A stretch of 64,000 bases of DNA from Mucilaginibacter paludis DSM 18603 (GTDB lineage: Bacteria; Bacteroidota; Bacteroidia; Sphingobacteriales; Sphingobacteriaceae), in the NCBI RefSeq assembly GCF_000166195.2, contig NZ_CM001403.1, positions 6,342,432 through 6,406,431 on the forward strand, written 5' to 3'. A program made the position numbers and the translations under genes. A model generated the notes under the pieces. That model was given only the letters and a program-made list of their open reading frames with translations, had not been told where the DNA came from and did no database searches. Shown here one piece after another: positions 24,729-34,050 of this stretch (within the stretch, counting starts at the first letter, position 1; every line of letters starts with the position of its first letter).

Positions 24729-27700
24729 TTAAAAATGGAGGTTTAAACCAAAGGCGATAATGCGCTGTATAGGGACTAAGGTATAATTACCGGGTTCTTC
24801 AGGATCACCTACCTTATAGTTAGTGAGCGTGAGCAAGTTCTGTGCATTTAAATAAACACTGGCACCACGAATATGAACTTTCGTCAATAAAGCATCGGGC
24901 AAAGCATAAGATAACGCTACTGTTTTCATCCGCAGATAAGTATCAGTGCTATACACTCCGCTGGATTGATCGAAATCCAAGCCAGATGTGAATGCCGGTG
25001 AGAAGAAGCTGCTCGCCAATCGCTGAAGCGGCACGTTATCGCCAGGGTTTTTCCAGTAGTTATTCAGCACTGCTGTAGGTTTATTCGCCGTCAACGCTAA
25101 AGAATTGAAAGTATACGCTTCGGAGAGATAATTTGGGGCATTTTGCCTCGAGAACTGGCAGAAGATATAGAGGCTGAAACGTTTATAGCTGAAGTTATTG
25201 CCAAATCCTCCCATAAAATCAACCTCCCTGTTTGCAATTGGCACTTCATCGCCACCCTGCGCGGCGGTTCCGGAGGTGGGATTAGAAGTAACATTCCCAT
25301 TTTTATCATAAAACTCAAACAGCCCGGTGGTAGGATTTACGTCTTTATACCGGTAACCGAATATAATAGAGGTAGGTTGGCCTATTACGTATTGCTGGGC
25401 ATAAGAAGAGGATGCCAGGTTCGGGAATGCAAGCAGCTTATTCCGGTTAAAAGTTAAATTGAAATTGGTTGTCCAGGTAAAGTCCCTGGCTTTTATATTG
25501 GATGAAGTCGCCGAAAATTCAAATCCCTTGTTTTGGACAGTTGCATTCAGGTTTCCCAATACGGTGGTAAACCCGGTTTGTACAGGCAATTGATAGCCTA
25601 CTAACTGGTTCCCTTCGCGGTCTCTGTAATAAGTTGCGTTTAATAACAAGCGATTATTAAAAAAACCAAAATCTAATGCAACGTTCAATGATTTTTTTGT
25701 TGCCCAGCTATAATCCGGATTATAAAGATTATAAGGGTAGCTTTGTTTTGTGCCCTGGAATGCAGGAGAAGAGGAAAAAGGCTGATACAATGCCTGGTAT
25801 TGATAAGCCTGAATACCGTCGGAGCCGGTTGTGCCATAGCTGCCGGACAGTTTGCCATAACTTAAAAAAGGAAGGGCATCTTTGACTGCCTTTTCTCCGG
25901 AAAATATCCAGCCTGCTCCTATAGAACCGAAATTACCGAATTGAAGCCCTGGGCCAAAATTACTTGAACCATCCCTGTTACCTGTTGCTTGAATGATATA
26001 TTTTTGATCATAAATGTATCTAAGTCGAGCAAATGCAGCACTGTACCTGTAAATGGATGAATTGTCCGAATCATATACCGTAGCCGCTCCAAGAATTGAT
26101 CCCAGTAAATTGTCGTTAGTATAACCATAACCGGAATTGTTAGTTGAATTATTGGTGTTCTTTTTATAAGTTGAGCCCAACAAAGCGGTTAGCACTCCCC
26201 TCCCAATTGCTTTTGTATAATTCAGTTGCGGCTCAATATTGATGGTCTGGTAGTTGTTGGTGGCAAAGCTCGCATTAGCATCAGCATACGCTGGGTTTTG
26301 CGCTGAGGCAGGATCCTGGGAGTTTTCTGATGAGGTGTTTCGGCTATAACCCAAATTAGCGCCAATAGTTAAACCTTCCAGTATTTTATAAGACAGGTTT
26401 AACGACAGATTTAAATTGTAATTTTGAAGCTCGGTGGGCTGCTTTAATGCACTGTAGAATTGGTAGCTGCTTAAGTCAACCCCTTTATAGTTCCAGACTA
26501 AGTTGCCTGCCGGATCCAGCAAGTTAGGTAAATTGGGGGCTAATAAAATATCCTGCCCCCCGAAAGAAGCCGGAGCATTATTCTGATCGTAGCCGTAGTC
26601 GGTAACGAGGTCAATTGTAAAGCGTTTATCAACCGAGTTACTATGTAAAGCACTATGCAAAGTCATCCTTTGGTCGGCAAAATTACCGGGGAAATTATAA
26701 TCAGACCGGGTATAGCCGGGAGAAATTATGAACGTGGTATTTGCATTCCCCCCGGAGAGGCTGGCGTGAATGTCCGTATTATTAGTCGTTTTACCATAAA
26801 TGAGTTTTTGCCAGTTCGTGTACTTGTTTTGATCATAAATGGTCAGATCAGGTGCGTAAGCCAGGAAATTATTAGGATCGCTGGAGGGTGTAGCACCGTC
26901 GGCAGTGTACTGGTCCTTCCTGTATTGAAGGTATTGTTGGGTGTTCAATAATTGTACGGGACGGGCAGCCGAATTGAAGCTGGAATTAACGTTAAGGTCA
27001 AAGGTTGTTTTACCGGATTTTCCTTTTTTTGTGGTGATAATGATAACGCCATTGGAACCTTGCGTGCCGTAAATGGAAGTAGCATCTGCGTCCCTGAGGA
27101 TACTGATACTTTCTATATCATTAGGGTTGATATTGTTAAAAGGGCTTATGCCGCCAGTTTGGCTAATACCGCCACTGGAAGGTAGCACATTGGCAACGCT
27201 GTACAGCTGACTTACGACATTGTTTTGCGGAGCAAATGGTACGCCGTCAATGATAAATAAGGGTTGATCATAACCTTTGTTAAGAGAGGTGTTAGGATTC
27301 AGCGTATTCTGTCCCCTTATCTGCACTAATACCTGTGACCCGGGCGTTCCAGTGGTTGAGTTAATAGCCAGCCCCGGAACCTGCCCTTGCAACGCCGTTA
27401 AAGGATTGGTTACCGGCTGCTTTTCTATTACATCGGCACTAACCGTAGTAACAGCGCCAACACTAAAGCGTTTAGATTCCGAACCATAAGCTATTATTTG
27501 GACTTGATCGAGCGCAGATGTACTCGTATGCAAAACAACAGTTAAATTTAATGTTTTACCATCTATAACTATATTACTTTCCGATTTGGCATAGCCAATA
27601 TAGCTCACTATCAGGGTATATTTACCTTGTGGTACAGCAGGCAAATAAAAATCGCCTTTATTATCCGTTAAGGCATTGTACCTGGTTCCTTTTAAGCTTA

Positions 27701-28172
27701 CTGATGCGCCAACTAATGGCTGGCCAAGGCTATCGGTGACTTTAACAAGAATATCTGCAGGAAGATTAAAAACTTTGCTTGCCTTGTCTTTAAGATTTGT
27801 TAATAACGAGGTTTCTTTTTGTTTTACTAATATACTTTTATTATCCACCTCGTATGTCAATGGCTGATCATGAAATAACTGTTTTAATACATCTTCAAGC
27901 TCTGCATTTTTAACCGTTATAGAAACCTTATTTGCAGATTTTAAAATCGTCGTAGAAATCATAAAATCATAACCCGTCTGCGCCTTGATGTCATCAAACA
28001 CAGTTAACAGCGAAGCGTTTTTAACAGAGATGGTAACTTTTTGTCCGTAAGTAGCAGCGCTTACCTGTAAAATGGCGATTGCAATTAGTAAAGTTGTTAA
28101 CTTCATCACTAACAGTAATTTAGAGATGCAGCCATGCGGCTGCACAAAAATTTTAGGGTAAAATTTGTACAT
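24729..28172 (-). CDS. SusC/RagA family TonB-linked outer-membrane transporter with STN domain
   Basis: 1147 residues. The signal/TM segment lies near 20-43. An STN (secretin/TonB short N-terminal) domain (~45-115, VTISVKNASLLTVFDDIKAQTGYDF) is expected to contact the FecR anti-sigma factor. A carboxypeptidase-regulatory-like domain is at ~140-215 (DSLGQPLVGASVSLKGT, YTLIVSYIGY). The plug (~230-390) includes RGQNTLNPN, PLFIIDGVPF and the SusC signature SISILRDADATSIYGTQGSNGVIIITTKKG. A large barrel runs to the C-terminal HF. It is paired with SusD downstream and FecR/sigma upstream, so substrate-induced expression by transmembrane signalling is likely. Confidence 0.93.
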   Translation of the reverse strand: MYKFYPKIFVQPHGCISKLLLVMKLTTLLIAIAILQVSAATYGQKVTISVKNASLLTVFDDIKAQTGYDFMISTTILKSANKVSITVKNAELEDVLKQLFHDQPLTYEVDNKSILVKQKETSLLTNLKDKASKVFNLPADILVKVTDSLGQPLVGASVSLKGTRYNALTDNKGDFYLPAVPQGKYTLIVSYIGYAKSESNIVIDGKTLNLTVVLHTSTSALDQVQIIAYGSESKRFSVGAVTTVSADVIEKQPVTNPLTALQGQVPGLAINSTTGTPGSQVLVQIRGQNTLNPNTSLNKGYDQPLFIIDGVPFAPQNNVVSQLYSVANVLPSSGGISQTGGISPFNNINPNDIESISILRDADATSIYGTQGSNGVIIITTKKGKSGKTTFDLNVNSSFNSAARPVQLLNTQQYLQYRKDQYTADGATPSSDPNNFLAYAPDLTIYDQNKYTNWQKLIYGKTTNNTDIHASLSGGNANTTFIISPGYTRSDYNFPGNFADQRMTLHSALHSNSVDKRFTIDLVTDYGYDQNNAPASFGGQDILLAPNLPNLLDPAGNLVWNYKGVDLSSYQFYSALKQPTELQNYNLNLSLNLSYKILEGLTIGANLGYSRNTSSENSQDPASAQNPAYADANASFATNNYQTINIEPQLNYTKAIGRGVLTALLGSTYKKNTNNSTNNSGYGYTNDNLLGSILGAATVYDSDNSSIYRYSAAFARLRYIYDQKYIIQATGNRDGSSNFGPGLQFGNFGSIGAGWIFSGEKAVKDALPFLSYGKLSGSYGTTGSDGIQAYQYQALYQPFSSSPAFQGTKQSYPYNLYNPDYSWATKKSLNVALDFGFFNNRLLLNATYYRDREGNQLVGYQLPVQTGFTTVLGNLNATVQNKGFEFSATSSNIKARDFTWTTNFNLTFNRNKLLAFPNLASSSYAQQYVIGQPTSIIFGYRYKDVNPTTGLFEFYDKNGNVTSNPTSGTAAQGGDEVPIANREVDFMGGFGNNFSYKRFSLYIFCQFSRQNAPNYLSEAYTFNSLALTANKPTAVLNNYWKNPGDNVPLQRLASSFFSPAFTSGLDFDQSSGVYSTDTYLRMKTVALSYALPDALLTKVHIRGASVYLNAQNLLTLTNYKVGDPEEPGNYTLVPIQRIIAFGLNLHF

Positions 28173-28332
28173 TTGTTTGATTGGGTTTAGCGTGGCACCT
28201 TTTCATTGTCGAAGATGGGGCAGGTAAAACGCGGTTAATGAATAGTTTTAATTAAGAAATCCAAATCTTATAGCCATTCCGGTTACCGCCGGGGTGGCTT
28301 ATCTTTGGAGCATTCCAAATAAAGTAGGCTTT

Positions 28333-29442
28333 TTACTTCGTTACCGTTATCCTCCTTCCTTCCACTTTAAAATGTACCTGATTGGAATAGCTCAGCATGC
28401 GTAATGCCTGGCTTATATTTTTGTATCTTGAAATTGTGCCGTAATAGCCATCGGTCGAAATTTTGCCTTCGTAAACAACGTCAACATCATACCAACGCTC
28501 AATCATCCTCATGATGGTTTGGATGTTTTCACCATCGCAACGCAATTCACCATCGCGCCAGGCTGTGGCATTCCGGATATTACCCGGCTCCACTTTTAAT
28601 TGGTTACCACTCAAAATAGATTGCTGACCGGGCTTTAACATTACTTTTTTGCCATTGGCAGCAATACTTACACTTCCTTCAATTAAGGTGGTTTTCACAA
28701 CAGGCTCATTATCATAAGCGTTGATTTCAAATTCAGTCCCAAAGTCTTCTGTTGTCTGACCGCGGGAAGTTGTATAGAATGGCATTTTGGCGTTTCGGCG
28801 CGGTTTTATAATAACATCACCCGTGGTTGAAACTGAACGGCAGTTGCCTTTGAAAACAGTTGGGAAGGTAATGGAAGATGCCGCATTGAGCCATACTTCT
28901 GTTCCGTCGGAGAGCGTGATTGCGCCCGTGCCCCCCGTCGGGGCCGAAACCGTATTAAACTGTATTTCTTCGTTGCCTGTGGCTAAAGCAGCATAAATAA
29001 CTTTACCGTTTGAAACTTTACGAATAGCGGCTTGTCCCTGTTTTGCAATTTGTCCGTTTTTGGCGGCCGTTAAGTCGATCTTTTTGCCGTTTCCGAGGGT
29101 CAGGATTAATTTATTACTGCCCGGACCAATATCATGTACTTGGTTTTGTGCCATCTGTTGAGTTGGCTTTAATTTAATGAAATACAATGCCGCTGATAAG
29201 CCTATAATGACGCTTGCCGCAGCGGCTACTTTTGTCCAGGCTGGAAAACGGTGGAAGGTTGTTGCCGGCTTGGGAAGTTCATCCCAAACTTCTTCGATGA
29301 TCTTATCGTAGCGTTCTTCTGAAAGATCAAGCGGATCGTCATTGTAGCTAAACAGCAATTTCTCGACGGTTGCTTTTTCTTCGTCGGTCGCGGTGCCATC
29401 TTTATACCTCGTAAGGAGTTCTTTCGCTTTTTCGTATGACAT
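28333..29442 (-). CDS. FecR family anti-sigma factor
   Basis: 369 residues. The cytoplasmic N-terminal part (~1-70) includes RYKDGTATDEEKATVEKLL, and one membrane helix lies near 72-93. The periplasmic FecR domain has LSDGTEVWLNAASSITFPTVF, FYTTSRGQTTEDFGTEFEI and a C-terminal STN-like DUF4974 segment (MMIERWYDVDVVYEGK). It holds the ECF sigma factor encoded 89 nt upstream until the SusC STN domain signals. Gene order sigma-FecR-SusC-SusD is the standard Bacteroidota signalling locus. Confidence 0.9.
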   Translation of the reverse strand: MSYEKAKELLTRYKDGTATDEEKATVEKLLFSYNDDPLDLSEERYDKIIEEVWDELPKPATTFHRFPAWTKVAAAASVIIGLSAALYFIKLKPTQQMAQNQVHDIGPGSNKLILTLGNGKKIDLTAAKNGQIAKQGQAAIRKVSNGKVIYAALATGNEEIQFNTVSAPTGGTGAITLSDGTEVWLNAASSITFPTVFKGNCRSVSTTGDVIIKPRRNAKMPFYTTSRGQTTEDFGTEFEINAYDNEPVVKTTLIEGSVSIAANGKKVMLKPGQQSILSGNQLKVEPGNIRNATAWRDGELRCDGENIQTIMRMIERWYDVDVVYEGKISTDGYYGTISRYKNISQALRMLSYSNQVHFKVEGRRITVTK

Positions 29443-29530
29443 AGCTGTTAAGTGAATGTTAACATTAATTAAAAGCTATGACAAGGAACGATGGGTATAC
29501 CCATAGAAAGAAAATAAAAAAAAGTAAAAT

Positions 29531-30136
29531 TTATTTATTGGCCAGATAGAGCAGGAAAAATACCAAACCGAGCTTGGTGCGCAATCGGAATAAAGCATTA
29601 GAAACCTGGTTTTCTACAGTACGTTCGGAGATGTCCAGTTTTTCGGCGATTTCTCTATAGCTCAAATGTTGTTTGCGACTCATTTCAAATACGACCCGCA
29701 TTTTGGGTGGTAAGGGCTGAATTTCTTTTTCAATTAAGGCCATTAATTGATTTTCACGGATCAAATGATCGGTATTCGCTACTATGCCCGGCAAATTGTC
29801 GGCTACATAGCTGACAAATTTCGATTTCACGTTCTCACGCAAGAAATAATTGACGATCCGGTTATTGATGGCAGAAAAAAAATATCCTGAAATATTGGTG
29901 CTGAAAACCGTGGTTTCACGCTTATCCCAAAGCTCGGTAAAGAATTCCTGGGTGATGTCTTTGGCTTGTTCTTCGTCGCGCAACTTTTTCATCGCGTAGC
30001 TGAAAAGCAGACGAGAGTAGCGATGGTACAATTGCTCATAAGCCCGGTGATCACCGCTTATTAACAATGCTGATAATTCGTTGTCCGATAATGTCAAATA
30101 GTCCCTCATCGCTGTATTTGCAAAACGAATATACAC
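29531..30136 (-). CDS. ECF RNA polymerase sigma factor (Bacteroidetes sigma-70 family)
   Basis: 201 residues. Region 2 is seen as YEQLYHRYSRLLFSYAMKKLRDEEQAKDITQEFFTELW. Region 4 is LPPKMRVVFEMSRKQHLSYREIAEKLDISERTVENQVSNALF, with the HTH in REIAEKLDISERTVENQV. The start may be the ATG at 30136 or Met10; the second gives the more usual N-terminus (MRDYLTLSDNELSALL). It directs transcription of the SusC/SusD/TlpA genes downstream, under control of the adjacent FecR. Confidence 0.9.
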   Translation of the reverse strand: MYIRFANTAMRDYLTLSDNELSALLISGDHRAYEQLYHRYSRLLFSYAMKKLRDEEQAKDITQEFFTELWDKRETTVFSTNISGYFFSAINNRIVNYFLRENVKSKFVSYVADNLPGIVANTDHLIRENQLMALIEKEIQPLPPKMRVVFEMSRKQHLSYREIAEKLDISERTVENQVSNALFRLRTKLGLVFFLLYLANK

Positions 30137-30589
30137 AATTATTTTTTCGCATTGATTTTCAGTGTGATAAAAATAATATAAGGTAAGTATTTACAGGCGT
30201 TTAAATTAATTGCGCCAGTTTATTTATTTCATTTAATGGCAAGCTTGAGTTAGTAACCGAATAATCAAACATGCTCTTATTCTCAAATGCTGTAACCGAT
30301 CTGTCTTCAGCCGGAAATATCATCTATGGTTATAATGAGCTGAATGCCTTATTTTACAGAATGTTCAGATCATCTGCGGTAACATAACTGGTAGCTTTAC
30401 AGACTACTATTTTGAAAATTGGTATTAATTACCATCGTGCTACCCGGAAAACATTTAAAGGGATTGACCATTCAGGCCCCTGGAATAAAGATAAAGGCGG
30501 CAGCCCCTAATTGGTCGCCAGCGCCATTATTGACTATTTTAAAAATAAAATTAAAATTAAAACCGATGCTTTACTTGCCTGCACTTTTC
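30137..30589. other. Intergenic region with unrecognised coding-like remnants
   Basis: Translation of 30271-30387 and 30427-30510, in one frame separated by a stop at 30385, gives protein-like text (LLFSNAVTDLSSAGNIIYGY; NYHRATRKTFKGIDHSGPW) that I cannot assign. It may be a decayed gene left between the SusC locus and the SDR/AraC pair. No RNA gene or terminator is obvious. Confidence 0.3.
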
Positions 30590-30613
30590 GTTGCTTTTGG
30601 CTAACGCAATAGT
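30590..30613 (+). repeat. Direct repeat, left copy (partner at 37310-37333)
   Basis: GTTGCTTTTGGCTAACGCAA plus TAGT matches 37310-37333 at 22 of 24 positions, with weaker similarity for about 30 nt upstream (AAAAC...ATGCT.TA). The copies flank the oxidoreductase/regulator block. Confidence 0.45.
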
Positions 30614-30674
30614 GGAATCGGTTAAACATCATTCCTACCAATCAGGCAATTTTGTATCATTAAATTATACAACA

Positions 30675-31454
30675 ATGGAATTAAAAAACAGCACCATACT
30701 AATCACCGGCGGCAGCAGCGGCATCGGGCTCGAATTCGTAAAGCAATTGATAGCACAGGGGCCCGCAGCTATCCTGATCACCGGCAGGGACATGTCCCGC
30801 CTGGAGCAAGTCAGGCAGCAATACCCGCAGATACATATTTTCCAGAGCGATGTCAGCGACCCCGAAGCCATTAAGCAATTAGCGGAAACGGTTACGGCGC
30901 AATTCCCGGCATTGAACATCATCATCAATAATGCAGGGATCATGCGTAACATCAACCTGTTGGATACGGGTCAGCGGGACATCACAGCCGAAATAGCCAT
31001 CGACCTTTCCGGCCCCATTTTGATGGTGCAGCAATTCCTGCCGCACCTGCTCACCCAGCCAGCGGCTGCGATTATCAACGTCTCATCGGGGCTGGCATTT
31101 GTTCCTTTCCCAATCTCGCCGGTTTACAGCGCCGCAAAGGCGGGACTGCGCGCCTATACCCGTGTGCTACGCCTGCAACTAAAAGCCACTAAGATCAAGG
31201 TTTTCGAACTCGCCCCGCCAAGTACGGAAACCCCATTGCAAAAAGAGTTTACTGGCTTAGTGGATAGCAACCAGAATATGGCTGCAAACAAAATGATTGT
31301 TATCGCTATCAAAGGAATACTAAACGATCAGTTGGAGATCAAACCAGGACTTTCCAAAGTGCTCAAACTCATGAGCAGGCTGATGCCGGAATTCTTCCTT
31401 AATTTTCTGGATAAGACCTTACAAAAAGCACGGTCGAAAAACTTACATTCGTAA
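30675..31454 (+). CDS. SDR family NAD(P)-dependent oxidoreductase
   Basis: 259 residues from the ATG at 30675; the frame opens at 30591, but the extra residues do not fit the fold. The Rossmann nucleotide motif TGGSSGIG is near residues 11-18, NNAG near 88-91, catalytic Ser in INVSSG, and Tyr/Lys in YSAAK. The sequence resembles DltE-type short-chain dehydrogenases of unknown substrate. The AraC regulator starts 1 nt after the stop, so the two form an operon. Confidence 0.85.
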   Translation: MELKNSTILITGGSSGIGLEFVKQLIAQGPAAILITGRDMSRLEQVRQQYPQIHIFQSDVSDPEAIKQLAETVTAQFPALNIIINNAGIMRNINLLDTGQRDITAEIAIDLSGPILMVQQFLPHLLTQPAAAIINVSSGLAFVPFPISPVYSAAKAGLRAYTRVLRLQLKATKIKVFELAPPSTETPLQKEFTGLVDSNQNMAANKMIVIAIKGILNDQLEIKPGLSKVLKLMSRLMPEFFLNFLDKTLQKARSKNLHS

Positions 31455-31455
31455 T

Positions 31456-32394
31456 ATGAGCAGTGTTGCACCATACAGGGTAAAAACCATTACCGAATTT
31501 CACCGGCTGAACAGCCTGCCCGGGCCGCTGCATCCGCTCATCAGCCTGGTGGACTATGCCATGATCCGCCATCCGCAGGAACGAAGCGGGTTAAGCGTAG
31601 TATTCGATTTTTATTCGATCTCGGTCAAGCGGGGGCTGAACTATAAAATGATCTACGGGCAGCAATCCTATGACTTTGACGAGGGCATCCTGTTTTTTCT
31701 GGCGCCCGGACAGGTGCTGCGGGTTGAGCTCAATGAATATGCCAACAATGAACCCTCGGGTTGGTTGCTGTTGCTGCATCCTGATTTTCTGGCTAATACG
31801 GCCCTATCGAAAAACATCGGGTATTACGGTTATTTCGGCTATTCGGCCAATGAGGCGCTTTTCTTGTCCGAGCGGGAAGAACAGATCCTGAATGGATTGA
31901 TCAATCACATCCGGCAGGAATGTGAGGCTTATACCGACCGGTTTTCCCAGCAGATCATCGTAGCGGAACTCGAAGCGCTGTTGGGCTACGCGGACCGTTT
32001 CTATCATCGCCAGTTTATCACCCGGCAAAGCGGTAGCCACCAGGTGCTGGGCCGCCTGGAAACCTTGCTGGACCAATATTTCGGCAGCGAAGAGCAGCTG
32101 CTCCATAGTATCCCCACGGTTCGGTTTGTAGCCGAAACGCTCCATACATCACCTAATTACCTCAGCGGCCTGCTGAAAGCGCTGACCGGCTTAAATACCC
32201 AGCAGCATATCCATGAAAAACTCATCGCAGCTGCGAAACTGAAACTTTCAAATACCGATCTGACGGTGAGCGAGATTGCCTATAGCCTCGGTTTCGAACA
32301 TGTGCCGTCCTTTAGTAAATTATTTAAGCAAAAAACAAGGCAATCACCCGTGGCCTTCAGGCAGAGTTTCCAAAATGGCTTTACGGAAAACTAA
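31456..32394 (+). CDS. AraC family transcriptional regulator
   Basis: 312 residues. The C-terminal two-HTH domain is near 210-308 (FVAETLHTSPNYLSGLLKALTG and LTVSEIAYSLGFEHVPSFSKLFKQKTRQSPVAFRQSF). The N-terminal ~200 residues form an effector-binding cupin-like part. It is translated right after the SDR gene and probably controls that operon or the redox genes nearby. Confidence 0.88.
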   Translation: MSSVAPYRVKTITEFHRLNSLPGPLHPLISLVDYAMIRHPQERSGLSVVFDFYSISVKRGLNYKMIYGQQSYDFDEGILFFLAPGQVLRVELNEYANNEPSGWLLLLHPDFLANTALSKNIGYYGYFGYSANEALFLSEREEQILNGLINHIRQECEAYTDRFSQQIIVAELEALLGYADRFYHRQFITRQSGSHQVLGRLETLLDQYFGSEEQLLHSIPTVRFVAETLHTSPNYLSGLLKALTGLNTQQHIHEKLIAAAKLKLSNTDLTVSEIAYSLGFEHVPSFSKLFKQKTRQSPVAFRQSFQNGFTEN

Positions 32395-32504
32395 AGTAAA
32401 TTTGGCAATTAAATCTTTTTTTGCAAATTCTTCAATTTGTTCGGTTTCTGCAGATCAAATGGCGAGAATGTTTGTACAACCAGAAAGTGGGATGTTTTTG
32501 ACAG

Positions 32505-33164
32505 CTATATTTCTGACAACATAGGAGCTTTGTGAATATAAGTTTCACTGTATAAATTATCAATAAAGAATTTAGCCAGCAGTTTCCGGCTCATCTGGAA
32601 CGGCTTCGGCGTATGGTCATAGGTAACTGCTATTTTTCCTGCAGTTACGTTTTCATTCAACCCGACCGGCCTGGCAATTGTCCAGTCTGTCCCGGACGCC
32701 TGAACTAAACGTTCCTGCGCGTTATGGTCAGCAAATATAACTTTGAAATTGGTCAGCTTCACCAATAGCTTCACATACCATGGCGCATATTTCCAGGAAT
32801 CTCCGACCCCGACAGATGATAAGATTAAAATACGTTTAACTCCATATTCGTTCATTACCTGTAATACATTGATCATGCTTCTTTCCAGAACACGCGGAGC
32901 ATTTATTTTTCTGAAAGAAATGGCTTCTCCCCTGGTTAAAGGGCTTAACAAACTGAGAACGGCATCGCAGCCTTTCATGGCCCCGCGGATATCATCAGCG
33001 TTTGTCGGAAGGCCTGTAACAATGGTTAAGTCATCTGATGTAACACCGATCTTAGCCGGATCTCTAACTAATGCAACTACTTGGTAACCTTTTGCCAATG
33101 CGAACGGTATGGCATGTTTGCCGGTTCTCCCGGTAGCGCCCAATATTAAAATTCTTTTCGACAT
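32505..33164 (-). CDS. NAD(P)H-binding (NmrA/SDR-like) protein
   Basis: 219 residues of atypical SDR fold: ILGATGRTGKHAIPFALAKGYQVVALVRDP is the N-terminal nucleotide-binding region, and later ILSSVGVGDSW and WTIARPVGL follow. It has no YxxxK dyad, so it may be a redox sensor or reductase. It lies 8 nt downstream of the SDR gene at 33173-34003 and is likely co-transcribed with it. Confidence 0.8.
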   Translation of the reverse strand: MSKRILILGATGRTGKHAIPFALAKGYQVVALVRDPAKIGVTSDDLTIVTGLPTNADDIRGAMKGCDAVLSLLSPLTRGEAISFRKINAPRVLERSMINVLQVMNEYGVKRILILSSVGVGDSWKYAPWYVKLLVKLTNFKVIFADHNAQERLVQASGTDWTIARPVGLNENVTAGKIAVTYDHTPKPFQMSRKLLAKFFIDNLYSETYIHKAPMLSEI

Positions 33165-33172
33165 GATCTTTT

Positions 33173-34003
33173 CTATGCGTTTAATTTGCCAATCTTCAGG
33201 CTTTCATCCCATAGCTTAACTGCAACAGCTACATCTAAATTTATTTTTTCTTTAATTGCCGGCTTTGCAACCTTTGGATAAAAATAGCCTGAATCTTTGC
33301 CACCTGTCTCAGCCAGTGCAATAACGTTTATAATGGCCTTTTCAATACTATTAGCCAATATTGGTCCCAGAACCAGAAACACAAGTTTCATAAAGCCTTT
33401 AACATTTCTATCAATACCGGTTTTCACCATTCCGGCATTGACGACATTAATCGGTATCGTGCTGCCATATCGTTTACTGAATTCCTGGGCATGCATGTGA
33501 ATGGCAAGCTGATTTTGCCCTATACTTTTAAACAGGGAATAATTGGTTTTCAGATGTAAGTCATTAAAGTTTATAGTGGCACCTTTCCTAAGTGGCCCCC
33601 CTACAATAATTATTTTGCCTTGTCCGTGTTTTAATTCATCTAATAAAAGATGATCCAACATGAATTTACATAGATAGTTTACAGCAAAGCTCCCATACAA
33701 CCCTTCTTTCGTTTCGCATCTTTCAGAATTTAGTACCCCGGTAGCCTGGATGAAGATATCTATTTTATTGGTTAATTTTTTTATTGCCGTAGCGAGGTCT
33801 TTAATTCCGTCTACAGAGGAAACATCAGCGGCGATAAATCTTGCAGTGGAACCATTTGTGCTCGAAAGCTCCATCGCAATTTTCTTACCTTTAGCGGAGT
33901 CGCGGCCCTGGAAGATGATATTATTGCCTTGTTGAGCAAGTGCTGAGGCAACAGCATAGCCAATGCCCCCGGTTCCCCCGGTAATTACAATTATTTTCCT
34001 CAT
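33173..34003 (-). CDS. SDR family oxidoreductase (retinol dehydrogenase-like)
   Basis: 276 residues from the ATG at 34003 (MRKIIVITGG); the frame starts 7 codons earlier at 34024. The nucleotide motif TGGTGGIG, an ATGVLN in place of NNAG, and the active-site region IIIVGGPLRKG are seen. The usual YxxxK stands as YSLFKSIGQNQLAIHMHAQEF, i.e. Tyr-x3-Lys. The substrate is unknown. It is followed by the NmrA-like gene and faces an AraC gene upstream on the same strand. Confidence 0.82.
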   Translation of the reverse strand: MRKIIVITGGTGGIGYAVASALAQQGNNIIFQGRDSAKGKKIAMELSSTNGSTARFIAADVSSVDGIKDLATAIKKLTNKIDIFIQATGVLNSERCETKEGLYGSFAVNYLCKFMLDHLLLDELKHGQGKIIIVGGPLRKGATINFNDLHLKTNYSLFKSIGQNQLAIHMHAQEFSKRYGSTIPINVVNAGMVKTGIDRNVKGFMKLVFLVLGPILANSIEKAIINVIALAETGGKDSGYFYPKVAKPAIKEKINLDVAVAVKLWDESLKIGKLNA

Positions 34004-34050
34004 GGAGCCAAAGGTAAGCGGCATTTGTGGCTATGAATAGCCCGTACAGG

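Noticed and set aside
30419..30604. 61-codon frame before the SDR gene
   Set aside because: Lys/Ile-rich translation of AT-rich spacer; overlaps the repeat at 30590.
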